Made by a program: the position numbers and the translations under genes
Shown: in pieces, positions 34,656-46,142 of the stretch
How positions within the stretch are numbered: the first letter of the stretch is position 1
How the letters are laid out: every line of letters begins with the position of its first letter
Notes under the pieces: model-generated
Seen by the model: only the letters and a program-made list of their open reading frames with translations
Told to the model about the DNA's origin: nothing
Database searches by the model: none
DNA from: Ceraceosorus guamensis
Lineage: Eukaryota; Basidiomycota; Exobasidiomycetes; Ceraceosorales; Ceraceosoraceae
DNA: 64,000 nucleotides
Direction: 5' to 3'
NCBI RefSeq assembly: GCF_003144195.1
Contig: NW_020290051.1
Span: 58,974 to 122,973, forward strand

Positions 34656-37558
34656 ATGGGTAGCGCGCGAGTTCAGTACGCGCTAGAGCGTACTCTGCCC
34701 CAGCTCACCTGGCTGGAGTCGACGGGTCAATTCAGCAAGTGGGAGTTGCAGCAGGTCACCTCTTCTCGATCCAAGCACGAGCAATCGCTGATTCGTCGAG
34801 GTGTGACTCGCGAAGATTTTCATCGATACATTGCGTTCGAAGCCGATTTCGAATCTCTGCGCTTGTTGAGGGAGGAACGTTTGAGCAGACCCATCAGCGT
34901 CAAGGAGAGCGCCAAAGCTAGAGCAGATGCGATCAGGACGCTCATCAACATCTACGAACGCGGTTGCAAAAGGTTAAGGGGAGATGTGATGTTTTGGGAA
35001 GAGTACATCGCTTGGAGTTTGGCAAAAGGAATGAGGATCGTCAGCGGCAGAATCATTGCCAGGGCTTTGGCAATGTTCCCTAATGCTGTCAGACTTTGGA
35101 TAAGGTGTGCGGATTGGCAGTTGAACGTCAATGGCGCTCCTAATGCTGCTAGAGCGCTGCTGCAGCGAGCAATCAGACTCAATGCCAGACCTCATCTCTC
35201 CAGCATCGAGAGTGGCATCGAGAGGCCAAACAAGAGACAGAGGACCTCTTCGAATCGATCTACACCGTCGCAATTGCAACAGCAGCAGCAGTTGCAACGA
35301 TCACTTCTCCCTCAAGCCAATATTTCAAAAGAGGAAGAGCAAGTGCTGAGCCTTTGGATCGAGTATATCCGAATGGAGTTGGTCTTTCTGGAGAGGGTAC
35401 GCAGGCGCAGAAAAGTGCTCGGCATCCCCATGGATGAGGAAAAGGCATCTGATGCAGCGACGACGCTGCAAGATGAGAGCGGGCACTCCGAGATGGAAGA
35501 GGCGGTTCTGAAGGATGTACCTGCGGTAGACGATGCTCAAGAGTCCAACAGTCAGGTGATCGCTGCTCAGAATGCTGCGAGTGCTGCGGCGGCGGACGTC
35601 CGGTCCGGAGGCGCTTTGATCGTGCAAGGCGCCATTCCAATCTCGATCATGCGAGCCGCTTTGGCTCTCGAAAGTCCGACGTCTCTTCCACCAAGAACGC
35701 ATCTACGCCTGCTCCTATCTCTGCACCTACTCTTCAGATCGTTCCCTTTCCTCAGCTCGAGCAGCGGTGAATGCGGTCCGCGCACACACCTCCTAGAAGC
35801 ATTGCGCACTGCAGTGGAGGACAGGTTCGAAAGGCTTGAAATCGTCGAGCTGCTGCGTGGAAGCGAGACGTTGCTGGACAAAGCCTTCGTTCCGGAGCTG
35901 CAAGAGGACGAAGAGGAAGAAGCGGGAGGGTGGTCCGCAGACGGCCAAAAGCCATCACAGACATTGTTGGGCCGAGCTAGCACATTATCCACAGGAGGCG
36001 CGAGTCCCGAGCTGCTCTTGTTGGACAGTGTATCGAGAAGAGTAGGCCTGCATGGTTTGCTAGGTCCGCAAGAGACGTACGGAGCAGCTCTCATCATCCT
36101 TCAGCTCTCTGCTTATGCTTTCAAAATTGCTCGAGCGGAAAAGAACTCTTCGACTGCTCGACTGCTTCAAGCACCCATCGAAGCCTTTAGAAAGATCTTG
36201 ACGAGCGAATCGATCGGCCAGCTGGATGCGTCGGGCAGGAGCAGGCTGGTTAAGTGCGTCATTGCCTTTCATCTCGTTCTCGGCAACATCAATACCAGTA
36301 GCGACATGACCAACACCAAAGGAAAAGGGGAAGCTGATACTCGAGAGTCGCTGGACGCGGAGGTCAAGAAGTACCTGAGAGCAGCAACAAGTCGACTGAT
36401 CAAGAGTGCGGAAAGATTGGTGCCGATTTCGCAATTGCAACTGGCAAGATTGGACGTGCAGGTGGATGAGATGATCGACGGTCGAGGCAGCCGAAGCGGC
36501 GATCTGGCAGGCTGGAAAAGGGTGCACGACGATGCTTGCAGAGCTACGAACTCGAGCACAAAGTGCGCAGAGCTCCCATCAGATGATCTGCTCGGTATAC
36601 TTCGTATCAGACTTTGGTCCGTTCGCGCGTTGCACCAAGATGCGCCAGAAAAGGGAGCGCGAAAAGTGGGTGAAGAATGGGAAAGGGTGTTTAGGGATGG
36701 AGGAGAGCGTGTGTGGGAAGATTCGAAGCTAATCGAGGAGAGATGCGAGTGGTTGGCAAGTGCGCTCGACGGAGCTTCCAAGGTCGAAAGGGACACGCTT
36801 CGAAAGACTTTCGAGGTGAGTTTGCATGGGCGAGTCTTGCATGTCCATCCGACAACATCTCTCGCGCAAGCTAGGCTTGGGATTTTTCTGCCCCCTCACT
36901 ATTTTGTAATGGCTCACTTTTTCGGCCCCCTCTCCGACGCGCGCCCCTCTTGCTCCAACGCTGAAAATAGGAAGATCTTCGAAAGGCTTCTCGTCACCCA
37001 GAGTCGTTCTTGCTCCTGGCCAAAGCTTACCTTTCGAGCGGCGTGCAACTCAAACGTAGTCTGACAGAGCAGACGAATCAAGTGCTCATGTATGCACCTT
37101 CGAACTCTTTAATCCTCTACGAGCTCTTTACTAGCGCATTGGCTCGATTTGGTCTCGACACGCCATCCTCGAGCATTCTCTCGCCATCATCATCATCAGC
37201 GGCAGCAGCAGCAAAGACGTACGAAGCTCTGGATCGAGCCTCGAAAGCGAGCTTGGACAAGCTTTTGCAGAGGTTGAGCAACGCTCTGAACAAACCTGCG
37301 GCGCAAAGGACCAAAACCTTCTTGTTCGTAGCTACGTACCAGCGAGATGTCAAGAGGGATTTGGCGGGTGCCAATGAGACTTTGAGAAGGGCTTGCAAGG
37401 TGCTGGGAAGTAGCAGTAGGCAATGGTTGGAGGGGCAATGGGTCGCGAATACCGGTGCGCACGATGAGCGGCAGGCCGAGGAGAGGGAGCAGGATGGTGG
37501 AGAGTCGATGCTGCATATTCGCTCGGATGATGACGCCGAAGAGGAGGAAGAGGAATGA
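34656..37558 (+). CDS. UTP6: UTP6, U3 snoRNP / SSU processome component
   Basis: Two exons (34656-36815, 36971-37558) give 915 residues in phase. UTP6 is a HAT-repeat protein of the UTP-B subcomplex, acting in the nucleolus in 18S rRNA processing. The N-terminus matches the family: MGSARVQYALERTLPQL, KHEQSLIRRGVTREDFHRYI and FESLRLLREERLS. HAT-type helices follow (YERGCKRLRGDVMFWEEYIA; ALAMFPNAVRLWIRCADWQL; ARALLQRAIRLNARP). After the intron more HAT-like sequence appears (DLRKASRHPESFLLLAKAY). The start is the ATG giving MGSARVQY, where conserved sequence begins. It is clearly longer than yeast (~440) or animal (~600) UTP6 because of long Ser/Glu/Ala inserts and an acidic tail (DDDAEEEEEE). 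Confidence 0.88.
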
Positions 37559-38215
37559 TGATGGAAGCCTCTACACCTGCACCGCCCCTCGTCGTGCCAA
37601 GGAAGACTCACGAGTGCTTCCTTTTCCCCCTCTTGCTCCTGTACGTCGTGCTCTGACATGCGCATGCGCCCTAATGAATGCCCTCTTTCTCTAGTCGTGT
37701 GCCTGAAGGACGACGTGCGCACGCATCATTGGGCTGTGTGGCTCCTCGACATTCACAATCGCGATGAGCGGAAGCTCGTGGAACGATGTCAAAGTCACAC
37801 ACGTGACTTGCAAGTGGAAACATCGCCTTTGCCACCTCCTCGACGCGCTATGCCATGATCAAGACTCAAAGCGTGAGAAACCTCCAGGCAAGGCTGGCTT
37901 ACACGCCAGCGCACATCCTCACGCTCGCGTTCCATCGCTCGCGCCATTTGGGGGACCCCTCGACGTTAGGAGAGAGAGAGAGACAGCCATTCATGATATT
38001 CGGGCGTGAACAAGTCGAATTTCGATCAGAAGTAAGCAGCGAGGGCATGAGCTAATGCTTGACCGCAAGTGCGAGGGGGAATCTTGAGAGTCGCAGAATG
38101 GTATGCTGATTGCCCGGGACGAGGTAGCATGCCAAGAAAATGTCCATCTTTGACCTCTTGCCGCACACTAGCAAGTCGTACGCTCATCCTTCGGTTCATC
38201 CTTGGCAAGACTTGC
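37559..38215. other. Intergenic, convergent 3' ends
   Basis: About 0.66 kb between the UTP6 stop (+) and the PMP3 stop (-). It contains a CACGTGAC site at 37800-37807 and a GA dinucleotide run near 37970-37982. No gene is supported. Confidence 0.55.
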
Positions 38216-39049
38216 TTAATACTTGAGGATGACGTAGAGCGCGTGAATGATGCCGGGAATGTAACCCAGGATGCTGTTGATAGATGCGAAGCGGGTATGG
38301 TCAGCATTGCAAGCCCTCGTGCTTCAGATCGTGAAGCACGCGTCAATGACTCACGTCAACAAGATGTTGATCCTGCAGACGAGGTGAATGGAAAACAAGG
38401 GAAAGATCGATGTGATCATCAGCTCCTGTCCTTCGCACGTGCGCAGCATTTGGGAATAAAGCCGACGAGGAGAACTGTCTGGCTGGCCATGTTGCCTCCT
38501 CCATCGAGCGCTACCCATTCCCTCTCATCGAGACCTAGCGAACGTACTCACCAGAAGTCAGCAGCGCATCCTCGCTCAAGGAAGACACCAAGAGGCGGGA
38601 CGAAGATGGCGAAGAAGATCTTCAGGACTGCAAAGGATTGAAGAGTGGGCAAAGATGAAGTAGGATGCGCGTGTCAGTTGGGCCAGGTCGAAGCTGTCAA
38701 GAGATTAGGAGAGGAGAGGGGAATTCCCGAATGTTCTGCGCTCGCTGGCCTAACTCCGAGTCACCGGCACCGATCCCTTGAGCGCTCCGATTTTGTGCTT
38801 GAGCTTGGGAAGGACCTTTGCGCGCTTCTGCCCTTTGACGAGGCTATGGCCCTCCCAAATAGATCGACGCATGACCTGGAATCTGCCAACTACGACGAGT
38901 AGGCTTTCCGCGAGGACTAGACCTCACCAGCTCTTCGGCTATATCGCCCTCATGTCGAGCCGAGCCGAGCGGCAGCTCGTCTACAAAAGCAAGCGACAGC
39001 GAAAAGGTGAAGCAGAGCGATACTCACTGTCAGAGCAAGTGAAAGGCAT
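38216..39049 (-). CDS. PMP3: Plasma membrane proteolipid 3 (PMP3 / UPF0057)
   Basis: Four small exons (39028-39049, 38552-38627, 38355-38372, 38216-38273) join to exactly 58 codons, giving a 57-residue protein, the normal size for the family. It starts MPFTCSDILKIFFAIFVPPL, continues GVFLERGCAADFWINILLT and ends ILGYIPGIIHALYVILKY: two hydrophobic helices separated by a short loop, with the diagnostic PPLGVFLERGC and GYIPGIIHA motifs. PMP3 proteins sit in the plasma membrane and affect membrane potential and salt tolerance. The third exon is only 18 bases. Three of four exons are shorter than 80 bases, so plain frame scanning would miss this gene. A run of 14 C (coding strand) sits 14 bases before the ATG. 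Confidence 0.95.
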
Positions 39050-39063
39050 GTTGTGCTATGCTT

Positions 39064-39077
39064 GGGGGGGGGGGGGG
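39064..39077. repeat. Homopolymer G14 upstream of PMP3
   Basis: Fourteen consecutive G on the plus strand (C14 on the PMP3 coding strand), beginning 15 bases upstream of the PMP3 ATG, so probably inside its 5' leader. Homopolymers of this length are prone to slippage and to sequencing error. Confidence 0.95.
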
Positions 39078-39288
39078 TTTGGCAAGAGTGTGTCAAACAC
39101 CAAGTGGGCGATTTACGTCGTGCTTGTGTGCGTCGTAGAGAATGGACGACTTGAGGATTGGTTATGCTTGTGCGATTGGTGTGGAAACGAAAGGAGTTGG
39201 GTGAGCGAAGAGGGTTGGCTTTTATGAGTTTCCGGCTCACCAGCCCCAGCCAGCTGCTGCCTTCTCTTTGCACGGAGCGACAGGGTGA

Positions 39289-39310
39289 GGCAGGCAGGCA
39301 GGCAGGCAGG
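39289..39310. repeat. GGCA tetranucleotide microsatellite
   Basis: Five direct copies of a GGCA/GCAG unit on the plus strand, followed by an interrupted copy (GCGAGCAGGCAGGG). Simple sequence in the upstream region of PMP3. Confidence 0.85.
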
Positions 39311-40902
39311 CGAGCAGGCAGGGACAGATCGGTCAATCGCGGCCGGGGGGCGGGCTCGATCGGTGCTTGCGTACGCGCGCGTGTGGAGTTGAGCGAGCGC
39401 TGCTGCCTATAAAGCCTCCTGCGTGGTTGCCGGGGGCGGGGCCAGTGTAGCGGTACTTACTCAGTCAAGAGTTGAGTCACGAGCGCCATGACTCACTCAG
39501 ACTGCTGCGCTGATGCGCAAGAGCCTCATCCATCACAGCCACGTTCATACCCTGCATGCACATATGCTGTGTCCGCGCGCGCGCGCGCGCTGAGCATCCG
39601 GATTCCCAGCAACCAGCTTCACAGTTTGAATCACAATGAGCCAGCGCCTTGTATAATTCTTCGCTACCACGCAAAGCCTGTGCGGCTTAGCTGCCCATGC
39701 AGCAGCAGCTTGATTGCTTCTGAGGGGATGGGTGTGAGTGCGAGTATATGCAATCAAGAATTCCGAATCAGAAATCACGAATGACGCTTGACTTGAGCAA
39801 GATGTTCCACAAGACGCATGCGTGCGGTAAGTTTGAATGAGGATGAGCCGTGCAAATCACGTTAAGATGGGAAATCGAATCTGCGTGGATGGAAAAAGTC
39901 AGTCGAATTGCACTCGAGACTCAAGAGGCTGACGAGTGAGAGACAAGAAAGCCAAGCGAATCGAGTGCTCCACGATCGAGCTAAGTCTTCTCGGCGCACA
40001 CCGGTAGACGCAGCCACACGAGTTACAACGAGCACGATGAATTAGTTGATTGCGCTCATCCGCTCGCTCTCACCACGAAGCTGTGCTTCATGCGCGATGC
40101 TGACTTTACGAGTGCCACTTTACGTCTCGATTGCAAAACCAAAAGACTCTCCTGACCGAAGAGCAAAGCGAAAAGAGCATGCATAGATCACCCTCTTCTA
40201 CGAATCAATCTGATTATGAAATCTAGAGTGACTTGACTAGGTTGCTGTGTTGCGTTCAGATTCAAGATTGCAAAGGTCCAGTCATCAAAGCTGCGGTGGA
40301 AGCACTCGAGACTGAAGCCTAGCCGAGGTCGGATAAATCACCACCACACCATCATCATCATCATTCAGCAGCATCGTCATCAGTCAAGAGTATCAAGAAT
40401 CAGAATCGTGAATCCCACTTTTTGTGACTCGTGACTTTCCAAACAGGTTGCGCGCGGCCCACATCGCTCTCGCCGCGCTCGGTCATCGTACATGCACAAC
40501 GCGCAGCAGATCCGCGCCGCGCCTCTCGCACGCACCTATAGCACCTATATAGCTCTGCTGCTGCTGCATGGCTTCGTGGCTTGATCGCATGCATCCATGC
40601 ATGCACGATGATGAAGTCACCAGCATCAGGCCTATATAGCTGCAGTCAAGTCAGAGTCCCTCCCCTCTGCACCCTGCCCGCGCCCAGCAGCAGCCGCTTT
40701 CGCTGCGTTTGCGCGCGCGCCGGAATACACATGCAGCCGCGCAGCTGAAGGGGCAGGGCGCCGCGGTCGCGGTGCTCCGTACGCAACAGCTACAGTCGCG
40801 AGGAGAGTCACGAGCGCGAGCGATTCGATCAAAGAATCTTGAATCGAATCACGTACGCTTCTCTTAATCAAGTGCATGCCTGCCTTAGACGCTGCTTTCT
40901 AG

Positions 40903-40926
40903 CAGCAGCAGCAGCTGCTGCTGCTG
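40903..40926. repeat. Perfect 24-base CAG/CTG palindrome
   Basis: Four CAG units followed directly by four CTG units form a perfect 24-base inverted repeat with no spacer, able to form a hairpin or cruciform. It lies in the RPN6/PMP3 spacer, outside coding sequence. Confidence 0.95.
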
Positions 40927-41322
40927 ATGCGTCGGAGCTCAAGAATGGCAAGCCACCAAAGGCTCGGCATCTCGGCAAATTTCAACCGTCATAGTTCTGA
41001 CCTCATAATAAAAAATGGTCCCGAGGCAAAAGCAACTGTTGTGACTCTGATCGACTTGCTCATGTCGACGTTTCGTCTCCCCGATTCACGATCGAGTTGG
41101 CTTTTGCAAGACACGTGACTCATCGTGCATCGAGCATTCTGGTCGACCGCCAGAATCCGATGAAGCAGCGATTCAATCCATCACAATGAGACGGTGCCAC
41201 TGCCACTCTCTTTGCACTTTCGTTGATTGAGTGGCTGTAGCGAGGGAGAGAGGGAGCGACGAACGACAGTCGGCTTCGTCTAGTCTTCCACAGACCCCGC
41301 CCTTCATGTACAGCGTCGCGCT

Positions 41323-43274
41323 CTACGAAAGCGACTTTGCCTGATTGGGGAGAACAGCGAGCATCGAATGAATGGGCAAAGCGAGCCTATGATGGAGCGA
41401 GCAAGTCGACATGACTCACCTTGAGTGCCAAAGAATCGACAACGTTGCTCACATGTTTGAGCGTCTCCAACGTTGCTTCGTACGTTTTCTGCGCGCAACG
41501 TCATTGCGCGTGCTGTGTCAGCTTGCACTTCGAGCGTCGTCGCTCTGCAGCCCTCTACTCACATCAGGAGCGGGATCATCGAACACCACGAGACATCCCG
41601 CACCTTGGTCCAGAATGCCGCTAAAGACCTTGTCCAGGATCATTTGGCTGAGTCTGATCATCGGGTTCACAGAGTTGACGGGATCAGTCCACCGGAGATC
41701 ACAGCGTCTAAAGTATGGACGCAATGCTGTCAGGACGACTCACTTTTGCTCCACCTCCCTAACAGGCTGCTGCACCGCCTTCGCAATGTGATTGATTTCT
41801 ACTCGCGAGTAGGGCTCGATGATGCGCAGCAGATTCTGTTCCAACAGCGTGTCGTACAGCGCCGCAAGATGATTGCGGATGATAGGATCGTTTGACAACT
41901 CTGCATGTGCAACGACATTTGGCAACTTGAGCAAGCCAGCCCAAACAGGTTGGCCATCTGGCGCCAATGCTAGACTTACCAGCCTTGTACTCCCTCAGCG
42001 CTGTCTCAAAGGCCCCCAGATCACGTTTCTCGTGGGCGGTGGCCACAGCTTTCATAGCTCCCACATCCCTTCCAGCATATTTGGCAGCCATCTTGCCATC
42101 TACCAGGGCGCTAACATCGTCCGAAGAGTTGAGCATGATCTTGCAGAGCAGCATATACTTGAGTGCCAATGGAGCGCGGGAATCCTCGGCTGCTGATAGA
42201 CCTTCCAGCGTCTCGAAGAAGTATGAGTACCTGGGGAGGCAGAACAAGCAGCATGAGCGAAATGTAAAGCCTTCCTCTGCACATCTCATGCACGCGATGC
42301 TCACGCGGTAGTGTAGTCTTTGTCCTCCGCGTGCAGCACTCCCGATTGCATGTCCAGCTGCGCTTGCAGAAGCGGAGGGCAGTAGATAGCATTCGCAGCT
42401 GTTCTCGCAGAGGTGAGGGCAGCCTGTTTGCCAAAGGGCAAGCACGTAAAAGACATTTCCTGTCATTGACAATCATCATCGCACATATCTGCCACAAGGC
42501 GAATCTGCTCACCTTTGACCTCGGCAAGTTTTTCAGCGCGTGCAAAACTCTGCTCTCTAGCAAGTGTACCTCTGTGAGGACCATCTTGTCGTCCAGCCTC
42601 TTGAGCTCCTTCAGCAGTGAATCGATAAGGGGCAGCGCATCTCTGTACTGAGTCAGGTCAAAGTACCTAATTCGAAGCAGAGACAAGGCGCTGAACTCAG
42701 CAACGAGCTTGGCATAGCGCATCGATGTGGCTGACTCACAGTCCTATGAGTCTCGTCTCCAGACTTTGGCGCAGGAACACTCGTCTCTCTTCCCTCGCCC
42801 ACTCGATGTTCTCCTTCGTCACCTCCACTTGTGTCTCCTTGGCATCCGGAATAGCGTCAAACTTATCGATCAAAGAGCGAACTTTTGTGAGGAGAGAGGT
42901 GTGTGCAATCAGTCGGGGTGGCCCTTTCTGAATGGTTCTCTAGGTATGGCGAGTCACTCACTGAGCTTGGCAGTCCTAGCCTTTGGAAGCCTGGTCATGA
43001 AGAGTCTGCTATCCTTCACTAAGCTGGCCAGCTTCTGAGATTGTTTCTGTTGGGCGTACAGACTTGCCAATTTGTTGAGCGCCGCCTCCTGAGTCCTGGC
43101 CGTATCCTGGTCCAATTGCGAAGCAGCTGGTGTGGCTGCGCTAGTAGCCATGGCATCCGAGTCATGCTGGACACCCTGAGCCAAGATTTGGCGCAGAATG
43201 TCCTCCGCCTCGGACTCCCTTCCAGCTGCTATGGCCGCATCGGCAGCTTCTAAAGTGGGTTGTGCGCTAGGCAT
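41323..43274 (-). CDS. RPN6: 26S proteasome regulatory subunit RPN6 (PSMD11)
   Basis: Nine exons (42962-43274, 42740-42881, 42513-42666, 42305-42423, 41980-42230, 41744-41900, 41563-41653, 41420-41488, 41323-41340) give 437 residues in phase, the family's normal size. RPN6 is a lid subunit that clamps the proteasome core to the base. Conserved blocks include [105 protein letters not shown] and [14 protein letters not shown]. The PCI domain follows with [38 protein letters not shown] and [20 protein letters not shown], ending [13 protein letters not shown]. The start [14 protein letters not shown] fits the family. An in-frame upstream extension is less likely. The last exon is only 18 bases including the stop. 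Confidence 0.95.
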
Positions 43275-44276
43275 CTTTCTACCTCTTTTCGCTTCGGGCC
43301 CAATCGGATTGGCTATGTTCACCGGTGCCTCGCTCAGACGGCGCTTTTGTATAGCGCTGCTCGACGTCTTGGGCAGTACAAGTCGAGCGAGTCTTCCCGC
43401 TCGACGAATGGCTGCTTGCTTGGATGAGATGAGAAGAGCTTTGGCACCTTTCTGTGTGATGTGCTGGCGGACGCGAGCTGAAGCTGTGCTCTATGAGAGG
43501 AGTCAGGCTTAAATTACCTAGCGTCCGAGGTCTGATTTGGCCGCCAACTAAGGTGATGGAGAGCAAATGGAGGCTGCGAAAGAGCAAGTCAAAAGGTCTA
43601 TGGCCTCCTAGGGCAAGTAAGGAGTCCCGCAGGTCGTCTGACCCCAAAAGCGTGTGACGCGTCGTTACGAAGACCGTGCGCACTCTGGCATCACGTGACT
43701 GTCACTCGGGCTAGAAGAATCATGAATCAAAGGCGGCACACACCAGATTCACCACTGAAATTCGCATCAGACAATGAATTCTTCTTCGAAACGTGGCGTT
43801 GCGCTTCAAGCCGAGGGGTGCTGATTGTGGATGTTCAAGGCACACACCCCCTGTCTAAATCCGGTGGTACAAGGCAGGAGCTATGTGCGCACGATTTGGA
43901 TTGACAGCAGCGCGCGCCGAGCCCAGACAGCGTTGTCGAAAAGCTGGGTCCGCGTCAGCCACGAGCACGCGACCGGAGCTCGCTCGAGGTTTATCAAGGC
44001 CATCAGCAGCCCATTGCAGCATGACATTCCGATCTAGTGCACATTTCCGACGGAGGTCATGGCGCTTAATAGTCTGTCAAGGCGCGCAGAAGGGGCAAGC
44101 GAAGAGTCAGTGAAGAATCGTACACAGTATGCACTTTGTACGCTGTATTCGTAGCGAGATACCAAAACTCCACCCCTCTTGTTCAAGCGGACCAAGTGGC
44201 TTGTATGCATGCGCAAGACATGTGCGTGCTCATGCCTAGCACAGCGCTGCGCTTCCACGACAGAGCGCGACGATTT
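43275..44276. other. Promoter of RPN6 and uS11m 3' region
   Basis: About 1 kb between two minus-strand genes. A palindromic TCACGTGA at 43691-43698 lies about 420 bases upstream of RPN6, next to TGTCACTCGG and an AATCATGAATC motif. Open frames are shadows. I see no classic PACE (proteasome control) element. Confidence 0.45.
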
Positions 44277-45248
44277 TCACTCACTTCTTTGCTTTTTGGG
44301 CCTCACTCCTCCGATCTTGAGTGGTGTAGCGTCCCTCACGCTCTTGGCCAGTCGTCTGACCATCGCACCTTCCTGACTCAACAACGCTCTACTGAAAGCG
44401 TCTCTGCCCGTTCCCGATATTCCCTTGAACACGATCTCAACGCTATCCACTGCCCACTTGTTCCTGTTCTTTCCGATCAAGGCAAACATCTTTGTGCTCG
44501 CTCTGTACCCCGCTTCGTAGCCGCTCCTCTGGGATTTCTTGAATCCGGCAGAGCCGCCCGATGTCCAGGTCAGGGGCGATCCGTTTGGACGAGTCAGGGT
44601 CAATTTGGTGTTGCCGTGCCCTGTCGTCACCACCCACAGAGGGAAGGGTTGTCGAATGCGAGTAGGTGTGGCAGATGAGGCGTGCTCAGACGTTCCGGGC
44701 ATCGAGTAATGTCGAGGTGTCGCAGCTGCAGCTCGCTGTTGAGAGATTTGCTCCGGAGACAAGAATGGCGAAGAGTAGGCAGGTGTTGAGCTTTCTTGCG
44801 ATGACGAGACATCGTCGGATGATCCTTGCCCATCGGAGAATGTAGAAGCACCTGGCATAGCAATGGGCCGAGCGGTTGCGCCCCCGGAACCTGTCGTCGC
44901 TGACACCTCTTCGTCTATTGCGCCTTGCTGCTGAGCGAGCGCATCGGATTGGGCAGTCGAAGTATCCTCGTCGCTCTGCTCTACAGACCCTTGTTCTCGA
45001 CTTCCAGCCTCAGAAGAATTACACCTAAGCTGCGAAAGTTGAGGCTTGCTGCCGCTTGGTCGCGCGCTTGGAAGGGTCTCGTTATGTGCAGGCCTAGTAA
45101 GCGATAATTGTGAGAAGAAGCGAGAGAGGTGGGCCGTGGTAGGCTTGGCAGATGCGACGCTCGAGAGCTGGGAGGACTGGGCTGAAGTCGAACCGCAGGC
45201 GCATCGACGAGCCAATAAGAGCACGGCAGCGCGACCTCGAGCTATCAT
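44277..45248 (-). CDS. Mitochondrial small-subunit ribosomal protein uS11m
   Basis: A single exon of 323 residues from the first ATG of the frame. The N-terminus is Arg/Ala-rich with few acids (RGRAAVLLLARRCACGS), as expected of a mitochondrial presequence. A ~170-residue Ser/Gln-rich linker follows. The C-terminal ~120 residues carry the uS11 fold: TTGHGNTKLTLTRPNGSPLT, WTSGGSAGFKKSQRSGYEAG, YRASTKMFALIGK, VEIVFKGISGTGRDAFSRAL and TPLKIGGVRPKKQRS. uS11m lines the platform of the mitoribosomal small subunit near the mRNA exit. The unusually long linker between presequence and conserved core is the only odd feature. Divergent from the ZNF830-like gene. Confidence 0.9.
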   Translation of the reverse strand: MIARGRAAVLLLARRCACGSTSAQSSQLSSVASAKPTTAHLSRFFSQLSLTRPAHNETLPSARPSGSKPQLSQLRCNSSEAGSREQGSVEQSDEDTSTAQSDALAQQQGAIDEEVSATTGSGGATARPIAMPGASTFSDGQGSSDDVSSSQESSTPAYSSPFLSPEQISQQRAAAATPRHYSMPGTSEHASSATPTRIRQPFPLWVVTTGHGNTKLTLTRPNGSPLTWTSGGSAGFKKSQRSGYEAGYRASTKMFALIGKNRNKWAVDSVEIVFKGISGTGRDAFSRALLSQEGAMVRRLAKSVRDATPLKIGGVRPKKQRSE

Positions 45249-46142
45249 TGTGAGCTGCGAAACCTTCGCGAGAGTTGTCTTGCCTCTTTGGAAAATGGGG
45301 TCAGAACTCAGCAAGTGCAACGCAAGTCTGTCCGAGGATGTCCTCAAAAGGCTGTCTGTTGTACACTCACCGACTGGCGAAAGGCCGTGTAGGCGTATTG
45401 GCGAAAAGGACGGTCAGACCGCTCAAGGAGACGCTGCTGGTACTGCTCGACAGAAGAAAGCCAGACTTTGCGCAAGATCGTGAGGATGCAGGTAGGCCTG
45501 CGCGAAGGTGATTGAGAATGGGTCGCTTCTCAGTCGCAAGTGGCAGTCTTGAGTGATGAGTCTTGCGTTGCGAGGCACGAGTGTATGCGTGTGCGCACAA
45601 AAGTCTGGTGAGTTTTGGCAGAGCACGAACGAGATTTCTCAACTCGCGCCCGCCATGAAGCGGCCCTCGCGCTCGCGCGGCGAGATCGAAGGGGGCGAAT
45701 AGCACGCACGTGACGCAGGATTTGGACGCTTGCACCTGCAGGTCAGGGACTCACCGTACTCCTCCTGACTGCTCTTGATTCGCCAACGTACACAAGTCAC
45801 GAGTTATGGGTGTAGGTGGCCCATTTCATCGTTTGGCTCCCTGTCCTTCACCCAACATCAGCCGCATCTTCTCATCCACGACTCGCTTGCTCGTGCAGTC
45901 TACCGTTGGGTGTTCGGTGACCACTCATCCGCTTGCCCCGCTGCTCGTGAGCAATACGCGTGTCAGTCACGATTTGCCAGTCACAGCTGTCTTCAAGTCG
46001 GACATCGATCATCGCAAAGCAGGGTCCGAAGCGCTTCGATCTGCGCTTACCACTCCCGGACGCGCTATTTTCACTCGTCCCAAACTCGATCACCCGACAG
46101 CCTGGCTCTCAAGGGCGCGCCTACCTTCTTCTGGTGGTTAGG
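45249..46142. promoter_or_regulatory. Shared divergent promoter, uS11m and ZNF830-like gene
   Basis: Intergenic DNA with CACGTG at 45707-45712 and recurrent motifs AAGTCACGAGTT (about 45794-45805) and AGTCACGATT (about 45966). The frame of the ZNF830-like gene extends upstream here without support. The regulatory role is inferred from position. Confidence 0.4.

Larger units (their letters stand above)
39050..41322. other. Repeat-rich 2.3 kb spacer
   Basis: This lies between the PMP3 start and the RPN6 stop, both on the minus strand. No gene is supported. It contains a (GGCA)n run at about 39289-39310, a CG dinucleotide run near 39575-39590, a CAC/CAT-rich run at 40340-40372, a CAG/CTG palindrome at 40903-40926, and many copies of the recurrent motif (for example TTGAGTCACGAG near 39471, AAATCACGAATGA near 39772, CAGAATCGTGAATC and GTGACTCGTGACT at 40400-40436, GAATCACG near 40848, GATTCACGATC near 41082). 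It is the densest motif stretch in the window. Confidence 0.5.

Noticed and set aside
40632-40877. 81-codon frame with a signal-peptide-like hydrophobic stretch
   Set aside because: It does not begin with a supported start, it overlaps recurrent motif copies, and its tail is low-complexity Ala/Arg.
39289-40926. CRISPR-like or transposon-like repeats
   Set aside because: The repeats are simple microsatellites and short dispersed motifs. There are no regularly spaced repeats, no terminal inverted repeats with target duplications, and no transposase or reverse transcriptase frame.
44277-45347. Longer N-terminus for uS11m (start at 45347)
   Set aside because: That frame begins with TTG; the first ATG at 45248 gives a convincing mitochondrial presequence.
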